A stretch of DNA of 64,000 bases from Streptomyces sp. NBC_01216 (lineage in GTDB: Bacteria > Actinomycetota > Actinomycetes > Streptomycetales > Streptomycetaceae). The position numbers were made by a program, and so were the translations under genes. The notes under the pieces are model-generated. The model was not told where the DNA came from. It did not search any database and was given only the letters and a program-made list of their open reading frames with translations. Position 1 is the first letter of the stretch. Each line of letters begins with the position of its first letter. The stretch spans positions 274,086-338,085 of the forward strand of contig NZ_CP108678.1 of assembly GCF_035994945.1 (NCBI RefSeq), read 5' to 3'. This document shows, piece by piece, positions 53,631-63,323 of this stretch.

Positions 53631-53641
53631 GGAGAGACGAA

Positions 53642-54196
53642 GTGGAGTGGAATTTCGGCCTTCTGCTCAGGCAGCCGCTCACCCGCGAGCAGGCCGACGC
53701 ATTCGACCACTGCGATGCCCTCGCAGACGGGGCGATCTCGTACACGCTTGCCCCCGAAGATCCTGGCGCTCACCCTTACCCCGCAGATCCAGCCGTGCTG
53801 CGACAGCTGAGCTGCGACATCGAGGCCCCGACCCTCCTGGACGCCGTAGCCGAAGCAGTACAGCGCATCCGGCTTGTCGACGGGCTCCACGCAGTCGGTG
53901 TATCCCTGCCCGACACTGTGACGCTCGACGAAGCCGCTCAACGCAGCGGGCACAGCGCGCACGCGCTGGCTGACCTGTCCCAGGACCCCCGGTTCCCCGA
54001 GCCCGAATCCGACGAGGGAACGGTGCTCTACTCCTGGGAAGGCGTCGCAGCGTTCCTACGGGACATCGGCGCACCAGTTCCCAACGTGCCGCAGGGCCTG
54101 GTGATCGCGGAACACGCGCTCCGCTTCGTCGACGCCCTCGACGGCTCGGACATCGCTCCGGGGACACTCAGGGCATTGGGGCTGCCGATCGCCTGA
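53642..54196 (+). CDS. HicB-like or antitoxin-type HTH protein
   Basis: A 184-aa protein from GTG 53642 with GGGAGAG upstream. The first half (WNFGLLLRQPLTREQADAFD; DIEAPTLLDAVAEAVQRI) fits antitoxin-type folds paired with HicA-like toxins in Streptomyces. The second half has a HTH-like segment (TLDEAAQRSGHSAHALADL) and ends with EGVAAFLRDIGAPV. It should bind the upstream protein and their promoter. The exact family is not certain. Confidence 0.6.
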   Translation: MEWNFGLLLRQPLTREQADAFDHCDALADGAISYTLAPEDPGAHPYPADPAVLRQLSCDIEAPTLLDAVAEAVQRIRLVDGLHAVGVSLPDTVTLDEAAQRSGHSAHALADLSQDPRFPEPESDEGTVLYSWEGVAAFLRDIGAPVPNVPQGLVIAEHALRFVDALDGSDIAPGTLRALGLPIA

Positions 54197-54771
54197 GCAT
54201 GCCGCTCGTAGCCCCACACGGTCCGCTGCGACGCCGGGCACGCCCGGTCACTCGTTCGCAACCCCGTAGCAGTCGTCGAGAGCGATAACGCACACATAGA
54301 GTCATAGAATTAAGCAACGTTGGTGGGGGGTGGGTTGGGTTGGTTGGGTGAACGGTCGCCAGTGTTAGAAACTTCGGCGGGTTGGTGTGCGGGGGTGATC
54401 GCGCGCCGGGGGGCGTGCGCCTGGCCGGGGGTGGTCGTCCGGACCCCCCGCCCCGGAGTTGCCTTGGGTTGCCTCCCCGGGCGGCGGACCCCCGCCCGGG
54501 GTTCCGGGTGCGCGTGAAACTAACATCTTGGGGAATGCTCCGCCCGTGCTCCGGCGTTTGTTTGACGGGGTGTGTGCGTTCTCAGTGATGTTGCGGTAGA
54601 GGGATCGCTTTGACCTGCGAGGCCGCAGATGGCTGAGAGATGTCCGTTGCGCTTTTTCCGAGTCGATCAGTGCCTTGACCTGTAGTACCGCGAGCCTGAT
54701 GAGAATCCCGCAGTTGTATTGAGAATTCTGGTGACAGTCGGGCGCGTCTGAGCCGTGCGGACGGGGGCCAC

Positions 54772-54902
<131 letters not shown>

Positions 54903-55026
54903 TCCCGCCGTCCCCCTGCCGTGCGCCCCGGGTGCCCGTCCGTCCGGGCCCCGACCTCCGTCCGGGCCCCGACCTCCGTCCCGGGCCCGGCCGCCGTCTG
55001 CCCGCCCGCCGTCTGCCCGCCCGCCC

Positions 55027-55122
55027 GTCTGCCCTGCCGCCCGTCTGCCCTGCCGCCCGTCTGCCCTGCCGCCCGTCTGCCCTGCCGCCCGTCTGCCCTG
55101 CCGCCCGTCTGCCCTGCCGCCC
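55027..55122. repeat. 16-bp tandem repeat, six exact copies
   Basis: Unit GTCTGCCCTGCCGCCC begins at 55027, 55043, 55059, 55075, 55091 and 55107. A VNTR of this type is probably variable between isolates. Non-coding. Confidence 0.85.
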
Positions 55123-55263
55123 CCGCCCCGGTCCCGCCCCCGCCCCCGCCCCCGCCCTCCGTCCCGCCGGGCCGCACGCCGCCCGCCCCGCCGCCGTCCC
55201 GCCGCGCCTGCCGTCCCGGGGCCGTCCGCCGGGCCTCGACCTCCGGGCCCGCCATCCCCGCCC

Positions 55264-55337
55264 GGCGGGCCGGCCCGCCGCCGTCCGCCCCGTCCCGCCC
55301 GGCGGGCCGGCCCGCCGCCGTCCGCCCCGTCCCGCCC
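55264..55337. repeat. 37-bp tandem repeat, two copies
   Basis: The 37-bp unit starting at 55264 is repeated without gap at 55301. It is nearly pure G/C and self-complementary (GGCGGGCCGGCCCGCC). Part of the same structured non-coding region. Confidence 0.75.
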
Positions 55338-55739
55338 GGGCCTCCGGCCCGCCGCCGGGCCCCGGGCCTGCGGGCCCCGGGTGGTGTGCCTGGGGGTGGG
55401 TGGTGGTCCCTGGCGGGTACGACGTCACTCGTTCTCGTTACAACATTCGGTGCCGGGTGTGTACCGGTGTGGCTAGACTGACGCCCAGCGTTACACCTTG
55501 TGAGTGGGTGCGGGTGGCCTGCGGTCGGGGCCGTGCTGCGCCCTGTCCGGGACCGGGGCGGCCTCCTGCCGTCCGCCGGTCTGCACCGCCACTGCCCGGT
55601 CGGCTCCGCTGCCCGTCCGCCTCGCCGCCCGGTCGGCTCCGCTGCCTGGTCGGCGGTGGCGCCCGCCCGCTCCGGGCTGGTGCCGGGCGTCCCCCGGGTT
55701 GTTGTCTTCTGTGCGTCTCTTCTGTGTCTGGAGTGCCTG

Positions 55740-58700
55740 GTGTCCTCTTCTCGTTCGGGTTCCTCCCGCGCCGCCGCTGCCGGTGACCGTCGTGGTGATG
55801 CCGGTGTGGCGCGCGGTGCGGACGGGGTCCCGCCGGTCGCGGGCCTGGCCGGGCCGGACACCGCGCCCGCCCCGGGCGCTGTTCCGGCCGGTCCGCCCGC
55901 GCCCGTGCCCGCTGCTGGTGCTGTTCCGGCCGTCGCGGCCCGCCCGGTGTCTGCTGTCGGGAGCGCCCCGGTCGCTTCTCCGGCCCTCGGCCCGGCCGCC
56001 TCCCCGACCACCGTGCCGGTTGCCGGCCCGGCCCCGGCCGGTGACGACGGCCCGGTCGTCCCGGCTGCAGGGGGCGCCGGGGCCCCGGGTACGACCGCCG
56101 GCGTCGCGGGCCCGGCCGCCGGCGCTGCACCCGGTCCGGCCCGCTCCGGAAACTCCCCGCGCGAGTCCGTACGCGGGACGGCTTCTTCGCGGCGGCCCGT
56201 CCGGACCACCACCACCACCGCCTCCGCCGCACCGGCCACAGTCGTCCGGGAGCCGGTGCCGGGGGCGGCCGGTCACCTCGCCCTTCCCGGCCCGGAAGAC
56301 CCGCTGTGGACCTCGATCCCGCTGGGGCTGCGCCAGAACCTGGCCATGCCCGCCTACCAGCTGGTGAACCCCCCACGCGGTCACCTGGCCACCCCGGCGG
56401 GCCGCAAGCTGAAGTCCGCGCTCGGCGCCGCCGCCCGGCTCAAGCTCACCGGGACGCACTGGCTCGTGCTGCTCACCGCCCCGCGTACCGCGTTCGGCGG
56501 CCCGACCAGCCAGAGGGCCGGCCAGGTGTACAAGGCCCTGGAGCAGCTGGTCGCCGACCACCTGCGGCCCGCGCTGGGCGAGGCCGCCGCCGTGGCGGAA
56601 CCGCCCGCGCCGGGCGCCCCAGCTGGACCGCAGCCCGACGACGGGGTGGAACCGGCCGCGCTCGCGCCCGTCGTCCCGGACGCCGCTGTGCCCGGCCCGG
56701 CCGCCGAGGTGGCGGCCGCCGCCGACCCGGCCGCTGCCGCGTCCGCTGCCCCCGCTGCCGTGGCGGGCCCGGACATCCCGTCCGGCACCGGCGGGACCAC
56801 GCCCGCCGCCCCGCAGACCGACGCGCCCGCCGTCCCGGCGGACGCCTCCGCCGTCCCGGTCCCGCTGGGCCCCGCCCCGGTCCCGCTGGGCCCCGCCCCG
56901 GTCCCGCTGGGCCCCGCCCCGGCCGACCCGGCCGCCGCAACCCCCCTTCTCCCCAATGCCGTTGGCGCCACCTCGGCCACTTCGGCCACCTCGGCCGCCG
57001 CCGACGTGCCGACCTGCGCCGTGTCCGGCCCGTCCACGGCCGATACAACTCCCCTCGTTCCCAGTGCCGTTGATGCCACCTCGGCCACCGCCGCCGCGCC
57101 GTGCCCCGCCCCCGCCGGACCGGACCCGGAGACCACTGACCCGGCGGCCGGGACCCCGACCCCGGCCCCGGTCGGTGGCCTGCCGGAGCTCCTGCGCCAC
57201 GCCACCCGCACGCCCGGGACGATCCTGGCGGTCACCAGCGCGCACACGACCACCGCCCAGACCGCTCTCACCCACGCCCTGGCGCAGGACCTCGAGCCCG
57301 TGGAGCTGCCGACCGTGCAGGTGAGCGGCCACGACCGTTCGTCCCTGATCCGCGCCCTGTACAGCCGGCTCGGCCTCGGCCGGCGCCGCCGGCTTCCCGG
57401 TCTCGACGAAGCCGAAGGCCTGATCACCGCCGAGCTGCAGCGCGCCCCCCGCCTGGTCATCGCCATCACCACCCTCGGGCTGCGCCCCTCCGCGCTCGAA
57501 CTGCTGTACCGCTTGTGGGAGCCGGAGCCGTTCCCGCTGGTGCTGGTCGGCGACACCACCCTTGACGGCCTCCTGGGGCGCCACGACCTCGCGGAACTCC
57601 ACCCCCACGTCACCCGCCACCGTGTCCAGGAGGCCGCCGTGCCCACGCCCACGCCCACGCCCACGCCCGCGCCCGCGCCCGGCGCGCCGCAGCCCGCGCC
57701 CGCCGCCGACCCCGACGCGCCGACCGGGGTCGGCCCGGCTGCGCCGACCCCGGCGCCCGACGGCGATCTGACCGCGGACCTGCGCGAGGCCGCCGAACAC
57801 CGATCGGTGCTGGTCGTCACCAGCCCGGACCCGGTCGCCACCAGCACAGCCCTCATGCACGCCCTCGACACCGGCGAACTCCAGCCCCTCTACGTCCACG
57901 GCACCGCCCTGGACCAGGTAGTCCCCGAGCTGTTCAAGCACCTCGGCCTCGGCCAGCGCCGCCCCCGCACCCTGGAAACCGCCGTCGTCAAGATCACCGC
58001 CGAGCTGCGCCGCTCACCCCACCTGGTCATCGTGCCCGCCGCACACGAGCTGCCCGAGGACGCTCTGCGCTGGCTCGGCCTGCTGTGGGCCCACTCGGCC
58101 TTCCCCCTCGTCCTGGGCGGCGACCTCCACCTCGACGACGTCCTCGGCCAACCCGAACTCACCGGCCTCTACACCAGCGCGACCCACCGCCACCTGACCG
58201 CGCACGCCGCCGCTCCGGCCGCAACCGTCCCGGCCCCGGCTTCCGCCGCCCCGCTGCGCCCCGCCCCGGCCCCCGCCGGCCACCCCAACCCGGCGGCCGA
58301 CGACACCGCCGGCCCGGAGACCGCCCCGGAGGCCGACGGCCTGCTCCACGACCTGCGCTCCACGGTCGAGCACCGGGCCCTGCTGTGCGTCACCGGCCCC
58401 GGCCCGGAGGCCGCCACGGCGGTCACCGCCGCCACCGAGCACCAGCCGCTGCCCGCCGTCTGGATCCGCCCCCACCCCAACACCGACGAACCCGCCCTCA
58501 TCCGCGCCCTGTACACCGCTCTCGGCCTCGACCACCGCCAGCCGCAGCCCCGCGAGCACTCCGCCGCGCTCAAGCTCGTCGCCGCCGAACTCGACCGCTC
58601 CGCCCCCCTGGTGGTCGTGCCCGACGCCCACCAACTGGCCACCGCCGCGCTGCAGACGCTCTACGGCCTGTGGGCGCGGGGAGGCATGGAACGCTTCCCC

Positions 58701-61700
58701 CTGGTCCTGGTGGGCGACGACCACCTCCACACCGTCCTCGACCGCCCCAAGCTGGCGAGCCTGAAGTCCACGGCCGACCACCACCGCCTGGCCCCCGCCC
58801 CGGCCGTCACCCCCGCGCCGGAGGCGCGCGAGAACACCCCCACCACCCCGGCCTCGGTCCCGGCCGCCGACCGCACCCCTGGTGCTGCTGCCGCGCCCGG
58901 TGAACACCTCGCTGCTCCCCACCCGGCCCCGGCCGCCGGCCGGGCCACGGCAGAGCCGGCCCCCGCCGCCGACCCCTCCAAGGAGTCCACCACCACCATG
59001 CCGACCCCGACCCCGCGGGCAGCGCCCGCCGCGCCCGGTGAAGACCCCGCCGCCCCGGCCCCGGCGCCCGCAACGCCGCCACCCACCACGTCCGACGCTC
59101 CCGCCGCCGGTTCGGCTCCCGGTCCGGCGGCCGACACCGCCGCCACGCCGGGTCCCGCCCCGGCCGTCGTCCTGGCCCCGAGCCCGCAGACACTGCACCA
59201 GGCCCGCAGCACCCTCCCGCAGCTGATCAGCGCCGCCGGCCAGGGCACCTCCACCCCACTGGCCCGCGGCACCCACCACGCCCTGCTCACCGCCCCCACC
59301 ACCGCCACCGCCCTGGGCTGGGACCTGACCACCGCCACCGCACACGGCACCGCCGACGCCCGCAAGAAACTCGGCGACCTCATCCAGGCCGCCGCCACCG
59401 GCCACCCCCAAGTCCTGCGCCGCCACGTCACCCCCCTCGCCGTGCTGCTCCCCGCCACCCCCGACGGCACCCCGCTCCCGCCCGCCACCCACCCCGACCG
59501 GCCCACCCCCGCTACACCCGAAGCGGCAGCAACAACCTCACATGGCACCGGAGTTGTAACGCCCACCCCTGGCGCCGCCCCAGCCACCCTCCCCGCCGCA
59601 GCCGTTCCCACCGCCCCGGCCGCCCCGAGCGCACCCACGCCCGTACCGCCGCCGACCCCGGGCAGCGGACCCGCCCCGCACCGCAGCAGCGAAGTCGAGC
59701 CGGACGACACCCTGTTCCCCACCCTGGCCGCTCCCGCCGGCCAGCCGGCCCCGGCCCCGGCGCCCGCCGTGGTCGAGCCCGTCCCGGCCGCCACCCCCGC
59801 CGCGGCTGCGCCCGGTCAGGCCGCCGACGCCGAGCCGGCCACCCCGAACGCACCCGCACCCGCGCCGGCGCCGGTGGCCGGCGAGCCCGCCCTGCAGGAC
59901 CCCGCGGCCGCGGCCCCGCCGGCCGACCAGCCGACCACCACGCCCCCCGCGGCGCCCGCCCCGCGGCCCCCGCGCCGCCTCGCGCCGCTCGCCGACGCCC
60001 TCACCACCGTCCTCACCCCCCAGACCCCCGACCCGGACACCGACACCCCGGCCGGCCCGCGCGCCCTGTCCACCGGCATCCGTACCCTCGACGACGCCCT
60101 CGGCGGCCTCCAGCCCGGCCGCTTCTACCTCGCCGCCGCCGCCCCCGGCACCGGCGGCAGCCTCCTCGCCACCACCACCGCCCGCACCACCGCCCTCGAC
60201 CACCACCTCCCCGTCCTCTACGCCGCCTCCGGCCTCACCCGCGCCGACGTCGCCGCCCGCATCGTCGCCGCCCACCTCCCCGTCGACTACCGCCGCCTGC
60301 GCACCGGCCACCTCACCCCCGCCGAACAGGCCGACGCCACCACCCTCCACGCCGAACTCGCCGCCGCCCGCCTCTACATCGACGACGGCACCGACCTCAC
60401 CCCCGAAGCCATCGCCGAGACCGCCGCCGACCTCGTCGCCGACCTCACCCACACCACCGCCCAGCCCGGCCTGGCCCTGGTCGTCGTCGACCGCCTCCAG
60501 GCCCTCGACGACCCCCGCCTCCCGCTCTCCGGCCCCCGCCTCACCGACGCCGTCCAGGCCCTGGCCCACCTCGCCCGCACCCACCACGTCCCGGTCCTGG
60601 CCATCCTCGACACCGACCAGCCCGACCTGATCACCGCCCTCGGCCTCGACACCACCCTCACCCTCCACCCCCACCCCGACGCCCCCACCACCCAACTCCT
60701 CGTCACCATCGCCGAACGCGACCTCGGCACCCAAGCCACCCTCACCCTCACCGCCGACCGCACCCACGCCCGCCTCACCGACCCCACCCCCTTCACCCCC
60801 TACACCCACCCCCGCCCGGCGCCGGAGGCGCCCACCAGCACCAGCACCACCACCGCCCCGGCGCCGGAGGCGCCCACCAACACCCCCACCCCAGCGCCGG
60901 AGGCGCCCACACAGGCCCCCGCCTGGCCCACCGCCGCCGTCCCCGGCCACCCCGCCCAGGACACCACCGCTGCGCCCGACCTCGACCCCGACTCCGAGGT
61001 CACCCCCGCCACCGCGGCCACCCTGGCCAACCTGACGCCCGCCCACCCGCTGCGCCCGACCCGGGGCCCCGCGGCGCGTACAGCCGCCCCCAGGCCCGCC
61101 CGCGCCGCCGGCGGGGACTACGCGGGCCGGGACTACGGCCACTTCCTCGACATGATCAGCTCGGTCGTCGAGCAGACCCTCCAGGAGCACGGCGGCGACA
61201 CCGAAGCCGCGATCACCGCGCTGGAGCTGAAAGCAATTCCGAACGGAATGGCCCTCTTCGAGGCAACCCGAGTCGGCGGAAATTACGAACACACCGTCTA
61301 CCCGGAACGCCTTGAATTCCTCAGCAAAAAAACCCGCGACGGAGCCGACGACATCTGGGAAGGCCGCCACAAGTGGGAGAACGGCCCGCTCCTGGGCCAG
61401 GTCAAGGCTGGCACCCTCGCCAGCGTGGCCGTCGACGTCCTCGACACCAACGCCGCCTACTGCAGCGCCCTGAAGACCTGGCTGCCCATCGGCGCCCTGC
61501 AGCACGACCCCGACGGCGGCTTCCACTCCAAGCGCTCCGGCATCTACCTCCTGCCCAAGCGCCCCGCCTGGGAACACCCGCACCTGCCCGACCCGATCGG
61601 CAACCGCCGCGAGCCGGGCCCGGTCCTCCTGGACGACGCCACGATCCGCCTCCTGATCCGCTGCCACAAGCTCGGCCTCGCCGAGGCCCCCGACATCACC

Positions 61701-62099
61701 CAGTCCTGGACCTCCGGTGCCTCCGAAAACATCACGGAGAAGTTCCGTCGCGTCCTCACCCTCGCCCGCGAAAACGCCATCCGCGACGGCGATGACGTCA
61801 CCGAAAAATACGTCAAGGCGATCTATGCCAAGTTCGTGTCCACCATCGGCGAATCATCATTCAACCGCGACCTCCGCCGACCCGACTGGATGCACATCAT
61901 CCGCAGCCAGGCATTCGCCAACCTCTGGTACAAGGCCAAGCGCGCCCACGACCACGGCCTCACCATCGTGAAACTCCGTGGCACTGACGAACTCCACATC
62001 ACCGGAGACGTCCCCTGGCGCTCGGTATTCGAAGAAGGCCGCCTCACTACTCAGCTGAAGCTCAAGAACCAGTACACCATCGACGCAAAGGCCGCCTAA
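55740..62099 (+). CDS. Giant telomere-associated (Tap/Tac-like) protein with ATPase-like repeats
   Basis: About 2,119 aa from GTG 55740 (GGAG 6 nt upstream; the open frame reaches back to 55500 but the extra part looks poorly coding). After an Ala/Pro-rich start and a small domain (PLWTSIPLGLRQNLAMPAYQ) come three repeats at about 57.18-57.63, 57.78-58.20 and 58.34-58.79 kb. Each has an AAA_22/TniB-like pattern (e.g. RLVIAITTLGLRPSALELL, FPLVLVGD) but no GKT. A Phd-like segment (QARSTLPQLISAAGQGT) and a DnaB-like core (TGIRTLDDALGGLQPGRFYL; LVVVDRLQAL) with altered P-loop APGTGGS follow. The last about 330 residues (from 61.1 kb) contain VDVLDTNAAYCSAL. Chromosomal Tap is about 740 aa, so this is a much enlarged relative by inference. 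It is coupled to the next gene by TAATG. Confidence 0.65.
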   Translation: MSSSRSGSSRAAAAGDRRGDAGVARGADGVPPVAGLAGPDTAPAPGAVPAGPPAPVPAAGAVPAVAARPVSAVGSAPVASPALGPAASPTTVPVAGPAPAGDDGPVVPAAGGAGAPGTTAGVAGPAAGAAPGPARSGNSPRESVRGTASSRRPVRTTTTTASAAPATVVREPVPGAAGHLALPGPEDPLWTSIPLGLRQNLAMPAYQLVNPPRGHLATPAGRKLKSALGAAARLKLTGTHWLVLLTAPRTAFGGPTSQRAGQVYKALEQLVADHLRPALGEAAAVAEPPAPGAPAGPQPDDGVEPAALAPVVPDAAVPGPAAEVAAAADPAAAASAAPAAVAGPDIPSGTGGTTPAAPQTDAPAVPADASAVPVPLGPAPVPLGPAPVPLGPAPADPAAATPLLPNAVGATSATSATSAAADVPTCAVSGPSTADTTPLVPSAVDATSATAAAPCPAPAGPDPETTDPAAGTPTPAPVGGLPELLRHATRTPGTILAVTSAHTTTAQTALTHALAQDLEPVELPTVQVSGHDRSSLIRALYSRLGLGRRRRLPGLDEAEGLITAELQRAPRLVIAITTLGLRPSALELLYRLWEPEPFPLVLVGDTTLDGLLGRHDLAELHPHVTRHRVQEAAVPTPTPTPTPAPAPGAPQPAPAADPDAPTGVGPAAPTPAPDGDLTADLREAAEHRSVLVVTSPDPVATSTALMHALDTGELQPLYVHGTALDQVVPELFKHLGLGQRRPRTLETAVVKITAELRRSPHLVIVPAAHELPEDALRWLGLLWAHSAFPLVLGGDLHLDDVLGQPELTGLYTSATHRHLTAHAAAPAATVPAPASAAPLRPAPAPAGHPNPAADDTAGPETAPEADGLLHDLRSTVEHRALLCVTGPGPEAATAVTAATEHQPLPAVWIRPHPNTDEPALIRALYTALGLDHRQPQPREHSAALKLVAAELDRSAPLVVVPDAHQLATAALQTLYGLWARGGMERFPLVLVGDDHLHTVLDRPKLASLKSTADHHRLAPAPAVTPAPEARENTPTTPASVPAADRTPGAAAAPGEHLAAPHPAPAAGRATAEPAPAADPSKESTTTMPTPTPRAAPAAPGEDPAAPAPAPATPPPTTSDAPAAGSAPGPAADTAATPGPAPAVVLAPSPQTLHQARSTLPQLISAAGQGTSTPLARGTHHALLTAPTTATALGWDLTTATAHGTADARKKLGDLIQAAATGHPQVLRRHVTPLAVLLPATPDGTPLPPATHPDRPTPATPEAAATTSHGTGVVTPTPGAAPATLPAAAVPTAPAAPSAPTPVPPPTPGSGPAPHRSSEVEPDDTLFPTLAAPAGQPAPAPAPAVVEPVPAATPAAAAPGQAADAEPATPNAPAPAPAPVAGEPALQDPAAAAPPADQPTTTPPAAPAPRPPRRLAPLADALTTVLTPQTPDPDTDTPAGPRALSTGIRTLDDALGGLQPGRFYLAAAAPGTGGSLLATTTARTTALDHHLPVLYAASGLTRADVAARIVAAHLPVDYRRLRTGHLTPAEQADATTLHAELAAARLYIDDGTDLTPEAIAETAADLVADLTHTTAQPGLALVVVDRLQALDDPRLPLSGPRLTDAVQALAHLARTHHVPVLAILDTDQPDLITALGLDTTLTLHPHPDAPTTQLLVTIAERDLGTQATLTLTADRTHARLTDPTPFTPYTHPRPAPEAPTSTSTTTAPAPEAPTNTPTPAPEAPTQAPAWPTAAVPGHPAQDTTAAPDLDPDSEVTPATAATLANLTPAHPLRPTRGPAARTAAPRPARAAGGDYAGRDYGHFLDMISSVVEQTLQEHGGDTEAAITALELKAIPNGMALFEATRVGGNYEHTVYPERLEFLSKKTRDGADDIWEGRHKWENGPLLGQVKAGTLASVAVDVLDTNAAYCSALKTWLPIGALQHDPDGGFHSKRSGIYLLPKRPAWEHPHLPDPIGNRREPGPVLLDDATIRLLIRCHKLGLAEAPDITQSWTSGASENITEKFRRVLTLARENAIRDGDDVTEKYVKAIYAKFVSTIGESSFNRDLRRPDWMHIIRSQAFANLWYKAKRAHDHGLTIVKLRGTDELHITGDVPWRSVFEEGRLTTQLKLKNQYTIDAKAA

Positions 62100-62719
62100 T
62101 GTCGACCGACGGCTGGAAGAACTTCGGAAAATACGGCGCCAACCTCGACCCCGAAAACCGCCACGGGAAAATCGTCCTCGGCCGCGCCCTCGAAGACGCC
62201 CTGGAACGGATGATCGTCGAAGGCGGCATCAAATCCCCCGTCACCACCCGCCGCGGCCTCACCGCCCGCATGAAGTACCTCACCACCACCCAAGGCGGCG
62301 CTCAGGCCATGGCCGACGCCGGCATCACCGCCGTCCCCAAGACCATCAGCGCCTGGACCAAGGGCAAACAACACCCCCTCCCCGCCAACCTCGACGCCAT
62401 CGACACCGCCTACTGGAACCTCCGGGCGGCCAACATCCTCAACAACCCCGGCGCGTTCAAGCAGCACCTCAACAACAACGGCAAGGGCACCCGGGTCGAG
62501 ATCCACCCCATCAACCAGGACGTCGTCGACGAACCGCGCCGCCGCGACAACCTGCGCATCCGCACCCAGCAGGTCCGCTACGTCTGGGACGACGCGGTCG
62601 ACGCCATGGTCGCCGGCGACATCGGCAAGCTCGAGGAAATCTGGGACGACATCATCGCCGACCTCGACTCCGACTGGGGCGCCTACACCTACGTCCGCCA
62701 CATCGGCCTCGGAGCCTGA
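62099..62719 (+). CDS. Probable terminal-protein-like HTH partner
   Basis: A 206-aa protein from ATG 62099, overlapping the stop of the giant gene in TAATG. The first part has LTARMKYLTTTQGGAQAMADAG and KTISAWTKGKQHPLPANLDA, an HTH like that of Streptomyces Tpg terminal proteins (about 185 aa); the second half is acidic with Trp-rich DLDSDWGAYTYVRHIG. Size, HTH, and place right behind a Tap-like gene near repeated motifs suggest a terminal protein that primes telomere ends. The Tpg sequence itself is not closely matched, so Tpc-like or new type is possible. Confidence 0.55.
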   Translation: MSTDGWKNFGKYGANLDPENRHGKIVLGRALEDALERMIVEGGIKSPVTTRRGLTARMKYLTTTQGGAQAMADAGITAVPKTISAWTKGKQHPLPANLDAIDTAYWNLRAANILNNPGAFKQHLNNNGKGTRVEIHPINQDVVDEPRRRDNLRIRTQQVRYVWDDAVDAMVAGDIGKLEEIWDDIIADLDSDWGAYTYVRHIGLGA

Positions 62720-62776
62720 CCACCCCCACCAGCCGCCCGCCCGCCCCACCGGGCCGCAGCTGCGCCCCACCCCAGC

Positions 62777-63150
62777 TCAGACCAGCACCACCGGGCACAG
62801 CAACGCGTACATCTCACCTCGCAGCTGAGCCTCCGCGATGTCCCAGGGGCCGGTGATGCTGCCGGCCAGGGCGAAGAAGACGCCGTGACGGCGCGCGGTG
62901 CGGCGCCACGGCGCGCGAGCTGTTCAGGCCGCCCTCGTAGAGCAGACGCCGGCCCGGCCGGTCACCGTGAGGACGTCGCCGGCCACGTCCAAGACGGCCG
63001 ACCAGCCGGCCGCCGGCTCCGCCCAGCCCTCGAAGTCCTCGGACCGCGCCCACCCGCCGGACGCCAGCCCGGCCAGGTGCGGATCCGGCCCGCGGCCACC
63101 GGCCGACGCGAACGCCTCGACCCGGTGCGAGGCCGCGAAGACCACCTGCG
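62777..63150 (-). pseudogene. Broken leftward gene, unknown product
   Basis: On the minus strand, coding-like segments in different frames follow one another: VVFAASHRVEAFASAGG, then LYEGGLNSSRAVAPHRA, then VFFALAGSITGPWDIAEAQL and ending with YALLCPVVLV stop at 62777. At least two frame changes separate them, so the gene is decayed. It converges on the terminal-protein-like gene. Confidence 0.5.
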
Positions 63151-63323
63151 CCGCTCACACCAGGCCAACGAGCCGGCCCCCCGGAGGTAACCCAGCCAGC
63201 GGCCGCCCCCGCCCGCTGCGCACCGCCGGGTCTCCCGGCCGGAGCTCCACCACCTGGCCGAGCAGAAGCCGGCCGAGCCGCCCTCCGGCGGCACCGCGGC
63301 CCGCCTCCGAACGCCCGGTCTCC

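Noticed and set aside
54289..54317. Sixth copy of the TTGCTTAA promoter family
   Set aside because: The -35 and part of the spacer match, but the -10 (TGTGCG) is poor and it reads into the 3' end of a plus-strand gene; listed only as a degenerate relic.
55491..57941. 816-codon minus-strand frame opposite the start of the giant gene
   Set aside because: Same shadow composition; no start site or domain.
59538..61667. 709-codon minus-strand frame opposite the giant gene
   Set aside because: Composition is almost only Gly, Val, Ala, Asp and Glu, as expected for the complement of a Pro/Ala/Thr-rich GC-biased gene.
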